DNA of 64,000 nucleotides from NCBI RefSeq assembly GCF_022678645.1, contig NZ_JALBWV010000034.1, positions 1-64,000 of the forward strand, written 5' to 3'. The translations under genes and the position numbers were made by a program. The notes below the pieces were generated by a model that saw nothing but the letters and a program-made list of their open reading frames with translations, ran no database searches and had not been told where the DNA came from. How positions within the stretch are numbered: position 1 is the stretch's first letter; every line of letters starts with the position of its first letter. This stretch comes from Saccharopolyspora soli. Lineage in GTDB: Bacteria > Actinomycetota > Actinomycetes > Mycobacteriales > Pseudonocardiaceae. Positions 34,892 to 43,372 of the stretch are shown in pieces.

Positions 34892-37036
34892 TTACAGGGT
34901 TGTTTGGTAGATGTGGCCGTTTGGTCCGCGTAGCGCTGTCCACACCGCGCCTTGCTCACCGGCCGTTGCGCCGATGGCACCGAGGAGGCTGTTGCTGGCG
35001 AATTCGGTGCGTTTGAACCAGCCGCTCCAGGCTCCGTTGGTTCGGTCGATCTGCCACAGCGTGTAATCGTTCGCTCGGGCCAACAAGGAGATTCGGCCGT
35101 CGTTCGCCACCAGAGTTGGACTGCCGCTCACCGTTCCGCCGATGCTGGACCACGGCGACCACGTGCCCGAGTTGTCCTTCGACCGCACCCAGATGCTGTC
35201 GTCGGGGGTGCGGACGGCGATGTGCGTGCCGCTGGCGTCCACGGCCGCTCCGGGGCGTCCGTAGATCGCCTTGTCGTCCGGTGCGCCCACGCTGGTCCAT
35301 TCTCCGGTCTGCTCCCGCGCCCACACCTCGCCGTCGGCTCCGCGTGCGAACAGCGTCCACGAATCCGGGCTGGTGAAGGCGACCGATGGCGAGTCGGTGA
35401 GCGTGCCACCGAGTCGGATCCACGGTCCCCAGTTGCCCGCGCGGAACGTGCGCTGGTACGCGGCGTTGTCCAGGCCGCGGACGAACAGGTCCACCCGGCC
35501 GTCGGCACTGGCGAAAGCCGCGGGCTGGCCCAGCATCCGGCCGCTCGTCGGGCCGCCGAGGTGTTGCCAATTCTCCGACCACGTGGCGCCGGACAGGGTT
35601 CTCTGTTGCAGAGCACCGTTCTTGTCCCTGGCGAACACCATCGCGTGGGTGTCGTCGAACCGCACCAGCGCGGGGCTCGCCGTGGTGTCGCCGCCGAGAT
35701 CGGTGCCTGGGACGAGATCCGTGCCGCGCAGCCGGAGGAAGGCCGTGCCGTGGGCCGGGACCGTCGCGGTGTAGGAACCGGTGGCCGCGCCCTGGTCCGC
35801 GCGAGCCCGCAGGTCGCGGACCGCCACCGGGCCGTGCAGACCGGCATCGGCGAAGTTGACCGTGATCGGGGCCGGTGACTCACCCCGGTTGAGCAGGACG
35901 ACGGCTCGTTCGCCGTTGCCGGAGAGCACCTTGCTGTAGACGTCGGTGTCACCGGTCGTCGCCACTCGCACGCCCTGGATGGCCAGCGGGTCCTGGTTCA
36001 CTGCGACGATCTCGGGGTTCTTCAGCGCGTCGATCATCGAGGCGGGCAGCGTGCGGGGGTCGGAGCCGATGATCAGCGGGGCGGCCATCTCCGCCCACAT
36101 CACGAGCTGGGTGGTCGATTCCTCCTCGTTGAGCTCGTAGCTGCCCTGCTCGGTGCGGCGCATCGGGATCAGGTAGTCCGGGTCGTTGTAGTGGCCGGGT
36201 CCGTTGGCCTCGGGATGGGCCGCGTTGCGGTCCATGTTCCGGAGCACGTCCTTCCAGATGCCCTCGTACGGCGTGCCGAACGCGACGTCGGTGCTGGTGC
36301 GCCAGGAGTCGGCGATCGTCGGGCCGTAGGTGTAGGCGATGTCGGCGACCTGGTCCGGCCCGTGCGGGACGTCCCACTCGTCGGTGACCGGGTTGCACAG
36401 GTTGAGCAGCATCGGTCGGCCCGCCCGCTGAACGGCCTGGCTGAACTCGGCGAACACCTCGGCGGGCTTGAGGTTCTGGGCGATACCGCACAGGAAATCG
36501 ATCTTGATGGCGTCGAACTGCCACGCGGCGAACCGCTTCGCGTCGGCGTCGTAGTAACCGCCGCCGCTGCCAGCCGCGCAGTTCTTGCCGTCCGAAGCAC
36601 CCGCGTCCGTGTAGATGCCCGCGAGCAGGTTCCGGCTGTGCAGGTAGTCGACCAGTGCGGGCATTCCGGAAGGGAACTTCGCCGGGTCGGCGAGCAGATT
36701 GCCCTGGGCGTCACGCGGTTGCGGCGCCGTCCAGCCGCCGTCTATCCAGACGTACCGGTAACCCGCGTCCCGCAATCCACTGGAAACCAGGAAGTCGGCG
36801 ACCGACTTCACCTCGGACTCCGACGGTGCGCCGAGCCCGAAGTAGGTGTTCCAGCCCATGTACGGCGTGGGTGCCAGACCGCTGTTGTAATAATCGGGCG
36901 CCCCCTGGTCCTCGCCCGCACTGGCCGGAACAGCCACCACGAACAGGGACAGCAGGGACAGCACCCCGGCGAGCAGGGCGGCGAGGAGTCCTCGGCCGGT
37001 CCGGCCGGATCGGCGTTGGATGGGGCGATCGAGCAT
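34892..37036 (-). CDS. Secreted GH27 alpha-galactosidase with C-terminal lectin-like propeller
   Basis: A 714-residue exported enzyme. The signal peptide spans residues 1-41 (LLAALLAGVLSLLSLFVVAVPASA). The GH27 barrel (about 50-370) has PYMGWNTYFG, YVWIDGGW, the nucleophile Asp in AIKIDFLCG and DSWRTSTDV with the acid/base Asp. A beta-sandwich follows to about 470. The last 240 residues hold four to five repeats of the type WxxLGG...SPxxxxxxxxxLxVFARGxDGxxW, the pattern of PLL/tectonin-like beta-propeller lectins. It removes terminal alpha-galactosyl groups outside the cell, probably bound to a glycan. It is the last gene after the ABC/GH36 operon, with a 154-bp gap. Confidence 0.85.
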   Translation of the reverse strand: MLDRPIQRRSGRTGRGLLAALLAGVLSLLSLFVVAVPASAGEDQGAPDYYNSGLAPTPYMGWNTYFGLGAPSESEVKSVADFLVSSGLRDAGYRYVWIDGGWTAPQPRDAQGNLLADPAKFPSGMPALVDYLHSRNLLAGIYTDAGASDGKNCAAGSGGGYYDADAKRFAAWQFDAIKIDFLCGIAQNLKPAEVFAEFSQAVQRAGRPMLLNLCNPVTDEWDVPHGPDQVADIAYTYGPTIADSWRTSTDVAFGTPYEGIWKDVLRNMDRNAAHPEANGPGHYNDPDYLIPMRRTEQGSYELNEEESTTQLVMWAEMAAPLIIGSDPRTLPASMIDALKNPEIVAVNQDPLAIQGVRVATTGDTDVYSKVLSGNGERAVVLLNRGESPAPITVNFADAGLHGPVAVRDLRARADQGAATGSYTATVPAHGTAFLRLRGTDLVPGTDLGGDTTASPALVRFDDTHAMVFARDKNGALQQRTLSGATWSENWQHLGGPTSGRMLGQPAAFASADGRVDLFVRGLDNAAYQRTFRAGNWGPWIRLGGTLTDSPSVAFTSPDSWTLFARGADGEVWAREQTGEWTSVGAPDDKAIYGRPGAAVDASGTHIAVRTPDDSIWVRSKDNSGTWSPWSSIGGTVSGSPTLVANDGRISLLARANDYTLWQIDRTNGAWSGWFKRTEFASNSLLGAIGATAGEQGAVWTALRGPNGHIYQTTL

Positions 37037-37190
37037 CGCGGCTCACCTTTCGTCGTTGAAAGTTCGGTGCCGGACTGCAATTCCGTCGTCTACCGACTCA
37101 GGTGCACCCCCGCGGCGGAGCGCGCAGGGGCCATTGCTGCGTCAAATCACGAGGTGGAATCAGGCGTTGTCGCGGGGCGAAGTCAGCCGG

Positions 37191-39275
37191 TCATTGCCGG
37201 TCCAGCACGACGACGTCGGCGTCGTGCTCCGGTGTCCAGTCGAAGGGCAAACCGGCGTGCACCAGATGCGCGCCGGAATAACGGCTTCCGGTAAATCTGT
37301 CTACATACGACGATCGCTCGTCCAGGTCGCGCAACCGCACTCGCGCGGACCGACCCGGAACCAGCGGCGCTCCGTCGAGCGTGCCGGTGTTCCAGGCGAG
37401 CACCACCACGGTGTTCCCGTCCGCCGCGTACTGCACCGCGCAGGTGGGCTCGTCCGGGCCCGCGAGCTGGTGCACCACACCGGTGTGGATCACCTCCCGG
37501 ATCTGCTTGTACCGCGCTACGAGTTCCGCTGCCTCGCTGAGCTGCGACGGTGTCCAGCGGGACAGGTCGGCGCCGATGCCGAGCACCCCGGCCATCGCGG
37601 TGACGAAGCGGAACCGGATCGACCTCGGGCGCGGGTCGAAGACACCCGGTGCGTCGGTCACCCACGAACTCATCAGGTGTGGCGCGTGCGCGAGCAGGAA
37701 TCCGTGCTGGATCGACAACCGGTCCAGCGGTCCAGTGTTGTCGCTGGGCCACACCACGTCGCTGCGCGCGACCGTGGCGAGGTCGGTGCGCGCACCGCCG
37801 CCAGCACACGCTTCGACGGTGACGTGCGGGTGTTGCGATCGCAGGTGCTCCAGCAGCCGGTGGTAGTTCGCCACGTGCTGCCCGTCGAGGTCGGCATTTC
37901 CAGCGCCGGGCCGTCCGCGCTCCGCCGCTGGACGGTTCATGTCCCACTTGAGGTAGCTGATCGGGTAGTCGGTCAGCAGCCGGTCCAGGGTGTTCCGGAG
38001 GTACTCGAAGACGTCCTCCCGGCCGAGGTCGAGCAGCAGCTGGTTGCGGATCAGGGTCGACGGCCGCCCGTCGAGCCGGTAGATCCAGTCGGGATGTTCG
38101 GCGTACAGCCGCGACTTCGGGCTGATCGCCTCGGGCTCGATCCACAGCCCGAAATCCAGGCCGAGCGCGCGGACCGCGTCGATGAAGGCGGCGAAATCCC
38201 CGTCGAAGGAGGACTGCTCCGGAACCCAGTCGCCGAGGCCACCGGTGTCGTCGTCGCGGCCGATGAACCAGCCGTCGTCGACCACGAACAGCTCCACCCC
38301 TATCTCGGCCGCGATCCGCGCCAGTTCGAGCTGACCGGCGCCGTCCACGTCGAAACCGGTTGCCTCCCAGGAGTTGTAGAGCACCTGGCGGCGCTGCCGC
38401 CGGTCCCCGGCCAGCGACCGGTCGTGTTCGTGCCACACCCCGGCCAGCCCGTCCAGGCCGCCGACGCTGAACGCCAGCGCCACTTCGGGTGTGCTCAGGC
38501 GGGCGCCGGGTTCGAGGAGCAGCGGACCCGGATGCGGCAGCCGTCCGGCCCGGATCCGGGTCATGCCGGTGGGTTCGACGTCGGCGTCGATCCGCCACGA
38601 ACCCGACCACGCCAGCGCGGCACCCCACGCTGGTCCGTCCGGCGAACCAGCGTCCTGCACCGCGATCCACGGGACGTACGCGTGCCCCGGTACGCCGAGC
38701 CTGCTTTCGAGCTGGAACCGCCCAGCGGGCAGGGTGATCTCGCGGCGCTGGAACTCCTGGGACCACTGGCCGGTGAGGTAGGTCAGCCGAGCGCCTGCCA
38801 GGCCGGTCGGCAGGCACACCCCGGCCGTGTCGAGGCGTTCGATCTCCAGCGTCGCCGAACCGGTATTGGCGAATTCGACCCACCGGCACAACACATCGGT
38901 GCCTGGTTGCGCGTGGTAGCACAGCACCGCCCGCAACCCGGTCAGCTCGTCCAGGAAGGCCAACCGGAGATCCACGTCGCCGGGTTCTTCGGCGCCGTCG
39001 AACCGCCACCAGGACTCGCGGGCCTGTCCGGCCGGGCCGACCACGAGGTCCGCGCCGCTGAACGGGCGCAGCCCGCGCGGCGCGTACTCGATCGGCGCCG
39101 CGTCCGCCGCGGTGATGAAGTGCGTCCGGCCGGTGTTCGCCAGCGGCGATGGGCCGTCCTCGACACCGTGCGGTCCCCAAGCGACCAGTTCCAGCCAACG
39201 TCCGTCGGGTTCGAGTGCCACGGTGTAGGAGGTGGTCGCCATGCGCACCGTCCACCGGGTGGATTGTTGGGTCAT
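37191..39275 (-). CDS. GH36 alpha-galactosidase
   Basis: A 694-residue cytoplasmic GH36 enzyme of raffinose/melibiose type. It has an N-terminal beta-supersandwich, then a barrel with YNSWEATGFDVD, FVVDDGWFIGRDDD, WIEPEAISPKSRLYAEHPDW, the nucleophile motif YLKWDMNR and the acid/base region WPSDNTGPLDR. The ATG at 39275 overlaps the permease stop as ATGA, so it is co-translated with the transporter. It splits imported alpha-galactosides into galactose and the remaining sugar. Confidence 0.92.
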   Translation of the reverse strand: MTQQSTRWTVRMATTSYTVALEPDGRWLELVAWGPHGVEDGPSPLANTGRTHFITAADAAPIEYAPRGLRPFSGADLVVGPAGQARESWWRFDGAEEPGDVDLRLAFLDELTGLRAVLCYHAQPGTDVLCRWVEFANTGSATLEIERLDTAGVCLPTGLAGARLTYLTGQWSQEFQRREITLPAGRFQLESRLGVPGHAYVPWIAVQDAGSPDGPAWGAALAWSGSWRIDADVEPTGMTRIRAGRLPHPGPLLLEPGARLSTPEVALAFSVGGLDGLAGVWHEHDRSLAGDRRQRRQVLYNSWEATGFDVDGAGQLELARIAAEIGVELFVVDDGWFIGRDDDTGGLGDWVPEQSSFDGDFAAFIDAVRALGLDFGLWIEPEAISPKSRLYAEHPDWIYRLDGRPSTLIRNQLLLDLGREDVFEYLRNTLDRLLTDYPISYLKWDMNRPAAERGRPGAGNADLDGQHVANYHRLLEHLRSQHPHVTVEACAGGGARTDLATVARSDVVWPSDNTGPLDRLSIQHGFLLAHAPHLMSSWVTDAPGVFDPRPRSIRFRFVTAMAGVLGIGADLSRWTPSQLSEAAELVARYKQIREVIHTGVVHQLAGPDEPTCAVQYAADGNTVVVLAWNTGTLDGAPLVPGRSARVRLRDLDERSSYVDRFTGSRYSGAHLVHAGLPFDWTPEHDADVVVLDRQ

Positions 39276-40165
39276 TTCACCGCGCCGATCGCCAGTCCGG
39301 AGATGAAGTGCTTCTGGAACCGCAGGAACACCGCGACGGTCGGGATGGCCGCGATGACCGAACCGGCGGCGATGATGTTCCAGGTGGAGACATAAACGCC
39401 CTGCATGCCCAGCAGTGCTGGCGTCACCGGCATCACGGTTTGGGTGCGCAGCACCGTGATCGCCCACAGCAGGTCGTTGAACGTCCAGGTGAACGCGAGC
39501 GCGCCGAGCGCGGCCAGCGCCGGGCGGGCCAGCGGGAGGATGATCCGCCAGAAGATCTGCACCGTCCCGGCGCCGTCGATGACCGCCGCCTGCTGGATCT
39601 CGTCCGGGATGCCGCGCAGGAAACCCTGCAGCACGAAGGTGTAGAAGCCGATCCCGAAACCGACCTGCACGACGATCAACGCGAACAGCGTGTCGTAGAT
39701 CCCCAGCAGCTCGCTGAGCTTGGACACCGGCACGAGCAGGATCTGGGGTGGCAGCAGATTACCGGCCAGCATCAGCAGGATGATGGTGCGGCGCAACGGA
39801 ATCGGGTAGCGGCTGAGCGCGAACGCGGCGGCTGAGCTCAGCGCGAGGGCCAGCACCACCGCGGGCACGGTGACGACGGCGCTGTTGAGCATCGCCCGAG
39901 CCAGTCCGGCCTCGCCCCACGCCTGGCCGAACGGAGCGAGCGTGAACGAGTGCGGCAGGCCGCCGAGGCCGTTGAACGCGATGTCGTCGAAGGACCGGAT
40001 GGCGGTCAACAGCACGAGCACGATTGGCAGCAGCCACAGCACCGAAAGCGCACCGGCCCCGCTGTGGAAGAGCAGTCCCCGCCACCATTTCCGGGTCCGC
40101 TGGGGGTGGGCGGTCAGCCGCGGCGGATGTTGTGGCGACGATACCGGTGCGGTTGCCAGAGTCAA
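39272..40165 (-). CDS. Carbohydrate ABC transporter permease (MalG type)
   Basis: A 297-residue inner-membrane permease with six predicted segments. The EAA loop is GIPDEIQQAAVIDGAGTVQIFWRIILPL, and the C-terminus RFQKHFISGLAIGAVK is typical of MalG-like subunits. The start is taken as TTG 40165, because GGGAGGAC precedes it and it overlaps the upstream permease stop (TTGA). It pairs with the 40162-41061 permease and the binding protein. No ATPase gene is in the operon; a shared MsiK-type ATPase elsewhere is expected. Confidence 0.88.
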   Translation of the reverse strand: MTLATAPVSSPQHPPRLTAHPQRTRKWWRGLLFHSGAGALSVLWLLPIVLVLLTAIRSFDDIAFNGLGGLPHSFTLAPFGQAWGEAGLARAMLNSAVVTVPAVVLALALSSAAAFALSRYPIPLRRTIILLMLAGNLLPPQILLVPVSKLSELLGIYDTLFALIVVQVGFGIGFYTFVLQGFLRGIPDEIQQAAVIDGAGTVQIFWRIILPLARPALAALGALAFTWTFNDLLWAITVLRTQTVMPVTPALLGMQGVYVSTWNIIAAGSVIAAIPTVAVFLRFQKHFISGLAIGAVK

Positions 40166-41061
40166 TGGTTGTCCTCCCGGAAGACGCGGACGAGGTAGGT
40201 CACGATGACGCCGAACGCGAGCAGGAAGATGATCACGGCCAGCGCGGAGGCGTAACCGAGCCGCAGCGACTGGAAGGCCGTCGCGTACATGTAGGTGCTC
40301 AGCAGTTCGGACGAGTGGTACGGGCCGCCCTTGGTCATCGACCACACCACGTCGAACGAGCGCAGCGAGTCGATGACGATGACCGACAGGACAACGCTGT
40401 TGACGCTGCGCAGCTGCGGCAGCGTGACGAACCGGAGCTGCTGGGTGCGGGTGGCGCCGTCGAGCTTGGCCGCCTCGTACAGGCTCGGGTCGATGCCTTT
40501 GAGACCCGCCAGGTACAGCACCATCACGTACCCGATCTGCCGCCAGAGCGCGGGCAGCAGGACGGCGTAGATCGCGGTGTCCGGATCGGCGAGCCAGGAA
40601 CGCTGCCAGCCGCCGAGGCCGACCGCGCCCAGCAGGTCGTTGACCAGTCCGTCGGGCTGGAGCAGGACCTGCCAGATGAGGGATGTGGCGACCAGCGAGA
40701 ACACCACCGGCGTGAACAGTGCCGCTCGGTAGAACCCAACGCCCCTGCGTTCCTGTTGCAGCAGCAGGGCCAGACCGAGTCCGCCGAGCGCGGAGAGACC
40801 GCCGAAGAGCACCAGCCAGAGCAGCGTGTTGATCGTGGCGGTCCAGAAGATCGGGTCGCCGAACATCTCGGCGTAGTTCCCGAAACCCACCCACCGCGGC
40901 GGGGAAACCCCGTCCCAGTTGGTCAGCGAGATGTAGAAACCCTGCAGCGCTGGCCAGAAGACCCAGAAAGCCTCGACGGCAAGTGGTACCAGGAGGAAGG
41001 CGATGAGGACGGGCGGCACCCGGCGCCGCCCGGCCCGCACCGCCGCGGACAGCGTCGCCAT
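40162..41061 (-). CDS. Carbohydrate ABC transporter permease (MalF type)
   Basis: A 299-residue permease: VLIAFLLVPLAVEAFWVFWPAL is the first membrane segment, and the EAA loop is GIDPSLYEAAKLDGATRTQQL. It pairs with the downstream MalG-type permease, which it overlaps. The ATG lies one base after the binding-protein stop. It should form the translocation channel for the sugar delivered by the 41063-42385 lipoprotein. Confidence 0.9.
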   Translation of the reverse strand: MATLSAAVRAGRRRVPPVLIAFLLVPLAVEAFWVFWPALQGFYISLTNWDGVSPPRWVGFGNYAEMFGDPIFWTATINTLLWLVLFGGLSALGGLGLALLLQQERRGVGFYRAALFTPVVFSLVATSLIWQVLLQPDGLVNDLLGAVGLGGWQRSWLADPDTAIYAVLLPALWRQIGYVMVLYLAGLKGIDPSLYEAAKLDGATRTQQLRFVTLPQLRSVNSVVLSVIVIDSLRSFDVVWSMTKGGPYHSSELLSTYMYATAFQSLRLGYASALAVIIFLLAFGVIVTYLVRVFREDNH

Positions 41062-41062
41062 G

Positions 41063-42385
41063 TCAGGAGGACCAGACCTTCTCGGCTGCGGTCTGCCACT
41101 CGGTCAGGATGGACGGGAGCTCGTTGGGCCGCTGGATGAACCTGATCAGCGCCACGTCGGCGGTCGGCTGCAAGGCGTCGCTGGAGTCCCGGTTGAAGAA
41201 CTGGGTGAGGTCCGCCGCGCTCTCCAACATCTTCCGGCCCTTGGCAACCAGCGGCGTTCCGGAGTCCTTCGCGTCCGGGTTGGTCGGCAGCACGGTGCCG
41301 GAGGAGTTCCGGATGTAGAGTTCCTGCGCCTCCGCGGTGGCGACGTACTTCAGCCATTCCTTGGTCGCGTCCAGGTGCGCGGTCCGGGCACTGGCGAAGA
41401 ACCCGTCCGTCGGCCCCTCCTCCGCGAGCGGCACCGCCGGGTCGAGCACCGGGAACTGGAAGAAGTCGAGGTCGTCGAGCGCGTCCTTGGGCGCGGCGTC
41501 GGCGAAGTAGGTACCGGTGAGCAGCATGCCGGTGCGCCCCTGCAACAGCGCCGTTGTCGCGTCCTGGAACGGGATCGCCGTGCCGTTCGGGTCGAAGTGC
41601 GGCAGGGCGCTCCGCCACTGGTCGAAGATCCGGACCACGTTCGGGTCGTCGAAACGCCGCTTCCCGGCGAGCAGATCGCGGTGGAACTGGGCGCCGTTGA
41701 TCCGGATGTTCAGGTAGTCGAACCACGCGGACGCGGTCCACTGCGTATTGCCGCCCGCGCCGAGGCCGATCGGCGCGACGCCCTTGCCCCGCAGGGTCTC
41801 GCACAGCGCGAGGAATTCGCTCCAGTTCGTCGGAGCCTGCACGCCCCACCGGGCGAAGTTCGACTTGCGGAAGAAGAAACCGCACCAGTAGTAGTTGATG
41901 GGCACGAAGATCTGGCGCCCGGCACCGTCGCTGCTCAACCGGCGGAAGGTGTCGCTGTAGTTGCCCATGGTCTGCCAGACGTCACCGACGTCGAGGAGCA
42001 GACCTCGTTGCGCGTACCCGGAAAGCAGCGATCCCGGATACCAGGTGTAGGTGTCCGGCGGGTTCGCCGACGTCAGGTAGCTCGGCAGCTGGGTGCGGAA
42101 GGTTTCCGACGCCACGGTGTTGACCGCCGCCTTCGCCGCGCCCCGTTCCCCGAAAGCCTCCGCGACTGCCTCGATGGCCACTTTCGCTTGCGGCGACGAA
42201 AGATTCGACTGGACGGTGACAGCACCGGAAGTCTGCTGGACCGGGCCCGAGGACACCGCGGTGGCGCACCCGCCGAGCAGGGTGGCCGTACCGGCGGCGC
42301 CGAGCCCCGCGAGGCCCGTGTTCTTCAGGAAGTTGCGTCTGGTGAGGCCCGCACTACGCCGTTGGGTCGGGCCGACTTCGTTCAT
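41063..42385 (-). CDS. Sugar ABC transporter substrate-binding lipoprotein
   Basis: A 440-residue binding protein. The N-terminus has twin Arg (LTRRNFLKNTGLAGLG) and the lipobox LLGGC, so it is probably exported by Tat and lipid-anchored. The mature domain is of the SBP_bac_1 type (VAEAFGERGAAKAAVN..., GVAPIGLGAGGNTQWTASAW, GRTGMLLTGTYFADAAP, SARTAHLDATKEWLKYVAT). It is first in an operon with two permeases, a GH36 and probably a GH27 enzyme, so the ligand is likely an alpha-galactoside such as melibiose or raffinose; this is inferred from context. Confidence 0.88.
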   Translation of the reverse strand: MNEVGPTQRRSAGLTRRNFLKNTGLAGLGAAGTATLLGGCATAVSSGPVQQTSGAVTVQSNLSSPQAKVAIEAVAEAFGERGAAKAAVNTVASETFRTQLPSYLTSANPPDTYTWYPGSLLSGYAQRGLLLDVGDVWQTMGNYSDTFRRLSSDGAGRQIFVPINYYWCGFFFRKSNFARWGVQAPTNWSEFLALCETLRGKGVAPIGLGAGGNTQWTASAWFDYLNIRINGAQFHRDLLAGKRRFDDPNVVRIFDQWRSALPHFDPNGTAIPFQDATTALLQGRTGMLLTGTYFADAAPKDALDDLDFFQFPVLDPAVPLAEEGPTDGFFASARTAHLDATKEWLKYVATAEAQELYIRNSSGTVLPTNPDAKDSGTPLVAKGRKMLESAADLTQFFNRDSSDALQPTADVALIRFIQRPNELPSILTEWQTAAEKVWSS

Positions 42386-42563
42386 CGCGATGAACCCCTT
42401 GTCTGATGGGCAGCCGCCACTCGGTTGCCTTGATCCGGCGACCGTTTAGTGGCAACAGGCTGACAACCGGCTGGGACCGTGTCAAGATTTATTCGTAAAT
42501 TATTACCAATGGCCGAACGGCGTAGCATCTTGTTGATCAACCGCGGAGGAGAGGGCCGGACCA
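42386..42563. promoter_or_regulatory. Divergent control region of the alpha-galactoside operon and gntR
   Basis: This 178-bp gap separates the two divergent genes. A TTGACA-like -35 occurs on the minus strand at 42480-42485, pointing to the ABC operon; the -10 is weak. An AT-rich patch (ATTTATTCGTAAATTATTACC) spans about 42487-42507. GTTGATCAAC (42532-42541) is a perfect 10-bp palindrome just before gntR and is a candidate GntR site. Confidence 0.5.
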
Positions 42564-43289
42564 TTGAGCGAGCACAGGCCGCGCGGCGTGCACGGCCAGA
42601 CCGTCGAGGCGTTGGCCAGCCGCATCCTCTCCAACGAGCTGTCCGAAGGTGCCACGCTGGATCTGCCCGCGCTGCGGGCAGAACTCGACGTGAGCCTGAC
42701 CGCGCTGCGCGAGGCGTTGAAAGTGCTGGCTGCCAAGGGCATGATCGACGCACGGCAGAAACGCGGAACTTTCGTGCGACCGCGCGCACTCTGGAACAAG
42801 CTCGACGCCGACGTCATGCGCTGGCAGACCTCGGCGTCCGATGACTCCGGCCTGTTCGACGAACTCACCGAGGTGCGGGCCGTGGTGGAACCGGCCGCGG
42901 CGAAGCTGGCCGCGCAACGGGCCACCGACGCCGACCTCGACGCGCTCGACGACGCGCTGCGGTGGATGTCCGCCGCGGGTTCCGACATCGGCGAGATGGT
43001 CACGGCCGACCTGAACTTCCACCGCCTGCTGCTTTCCGCTACCCACAACGACTTGCTGGTGCAGATCGGCCGCGTCATCGCCATCGGACTCGCCGAGCGG
43101 GACAAACTGGTGCACGACGCCAACCCGTCCGACGACCCGGTGCCCAGCCACCGCGAGGTGCTGGATGCCGTCGTCGCGAGGGATCCGGTCGCCGCCGAAG
43201 CCGCGATGCAGGCGCTGGTCGACAAATCAAGCGCCGACCTGGCCAGGGCCAAGCGTTCGCCCAAGCCCGCTGGCCGAGGTTCGACCTGA
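42564..43289 (+). CDS. GntR family regulator (FadR/FCD subfamily)
   Basis: A 241-residue regulator: N-terminal winged HTH (LASRILSNELSEGATLDLPAL, SLTALREALKVLAAKGMIDAR, GTFVRP) and a C-terminal FCD domain (about 90-225) with the metal-type residues in EVRAVVEP, DLNFHRLLLSATHN and SHREVLDAV. The start is TTG 42564; a GTG at 42588 is possible. Divergent from the sugar ABC/alpha-galactosidase operon, it most likely represses that operon until a sugar or sugar acid binds. Confidence 0.88.
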   Translation: MSEHRPRGVHGQTVEALASRILSNELSEGATLDLPALRAELDVSLTALREALKVLAAKGMIDARQKRGTFVRPRALWNKLDADVMRWQTSASDDSGLFDELTEVRAVVEPAAAKLAAQRATDADLDALDDALRWMSAAGSDIGEMVTADLNFHRLLLSATHNDLLVQIGRVIAIGLAERDKLVHDANPSDDPVPSHREVLDAVVARDPVAAEAAMQALVDKSSADLARAKRSPKPAGRGST

Positions 43290-43372
43290 CCGCGGCTGTT
43301 CGTTCCCGTTATCCGGCGGGATGGAGATGAGTTCGGTGATGCGCGGCGTTGACCGCGCCCACCACGAGAACC

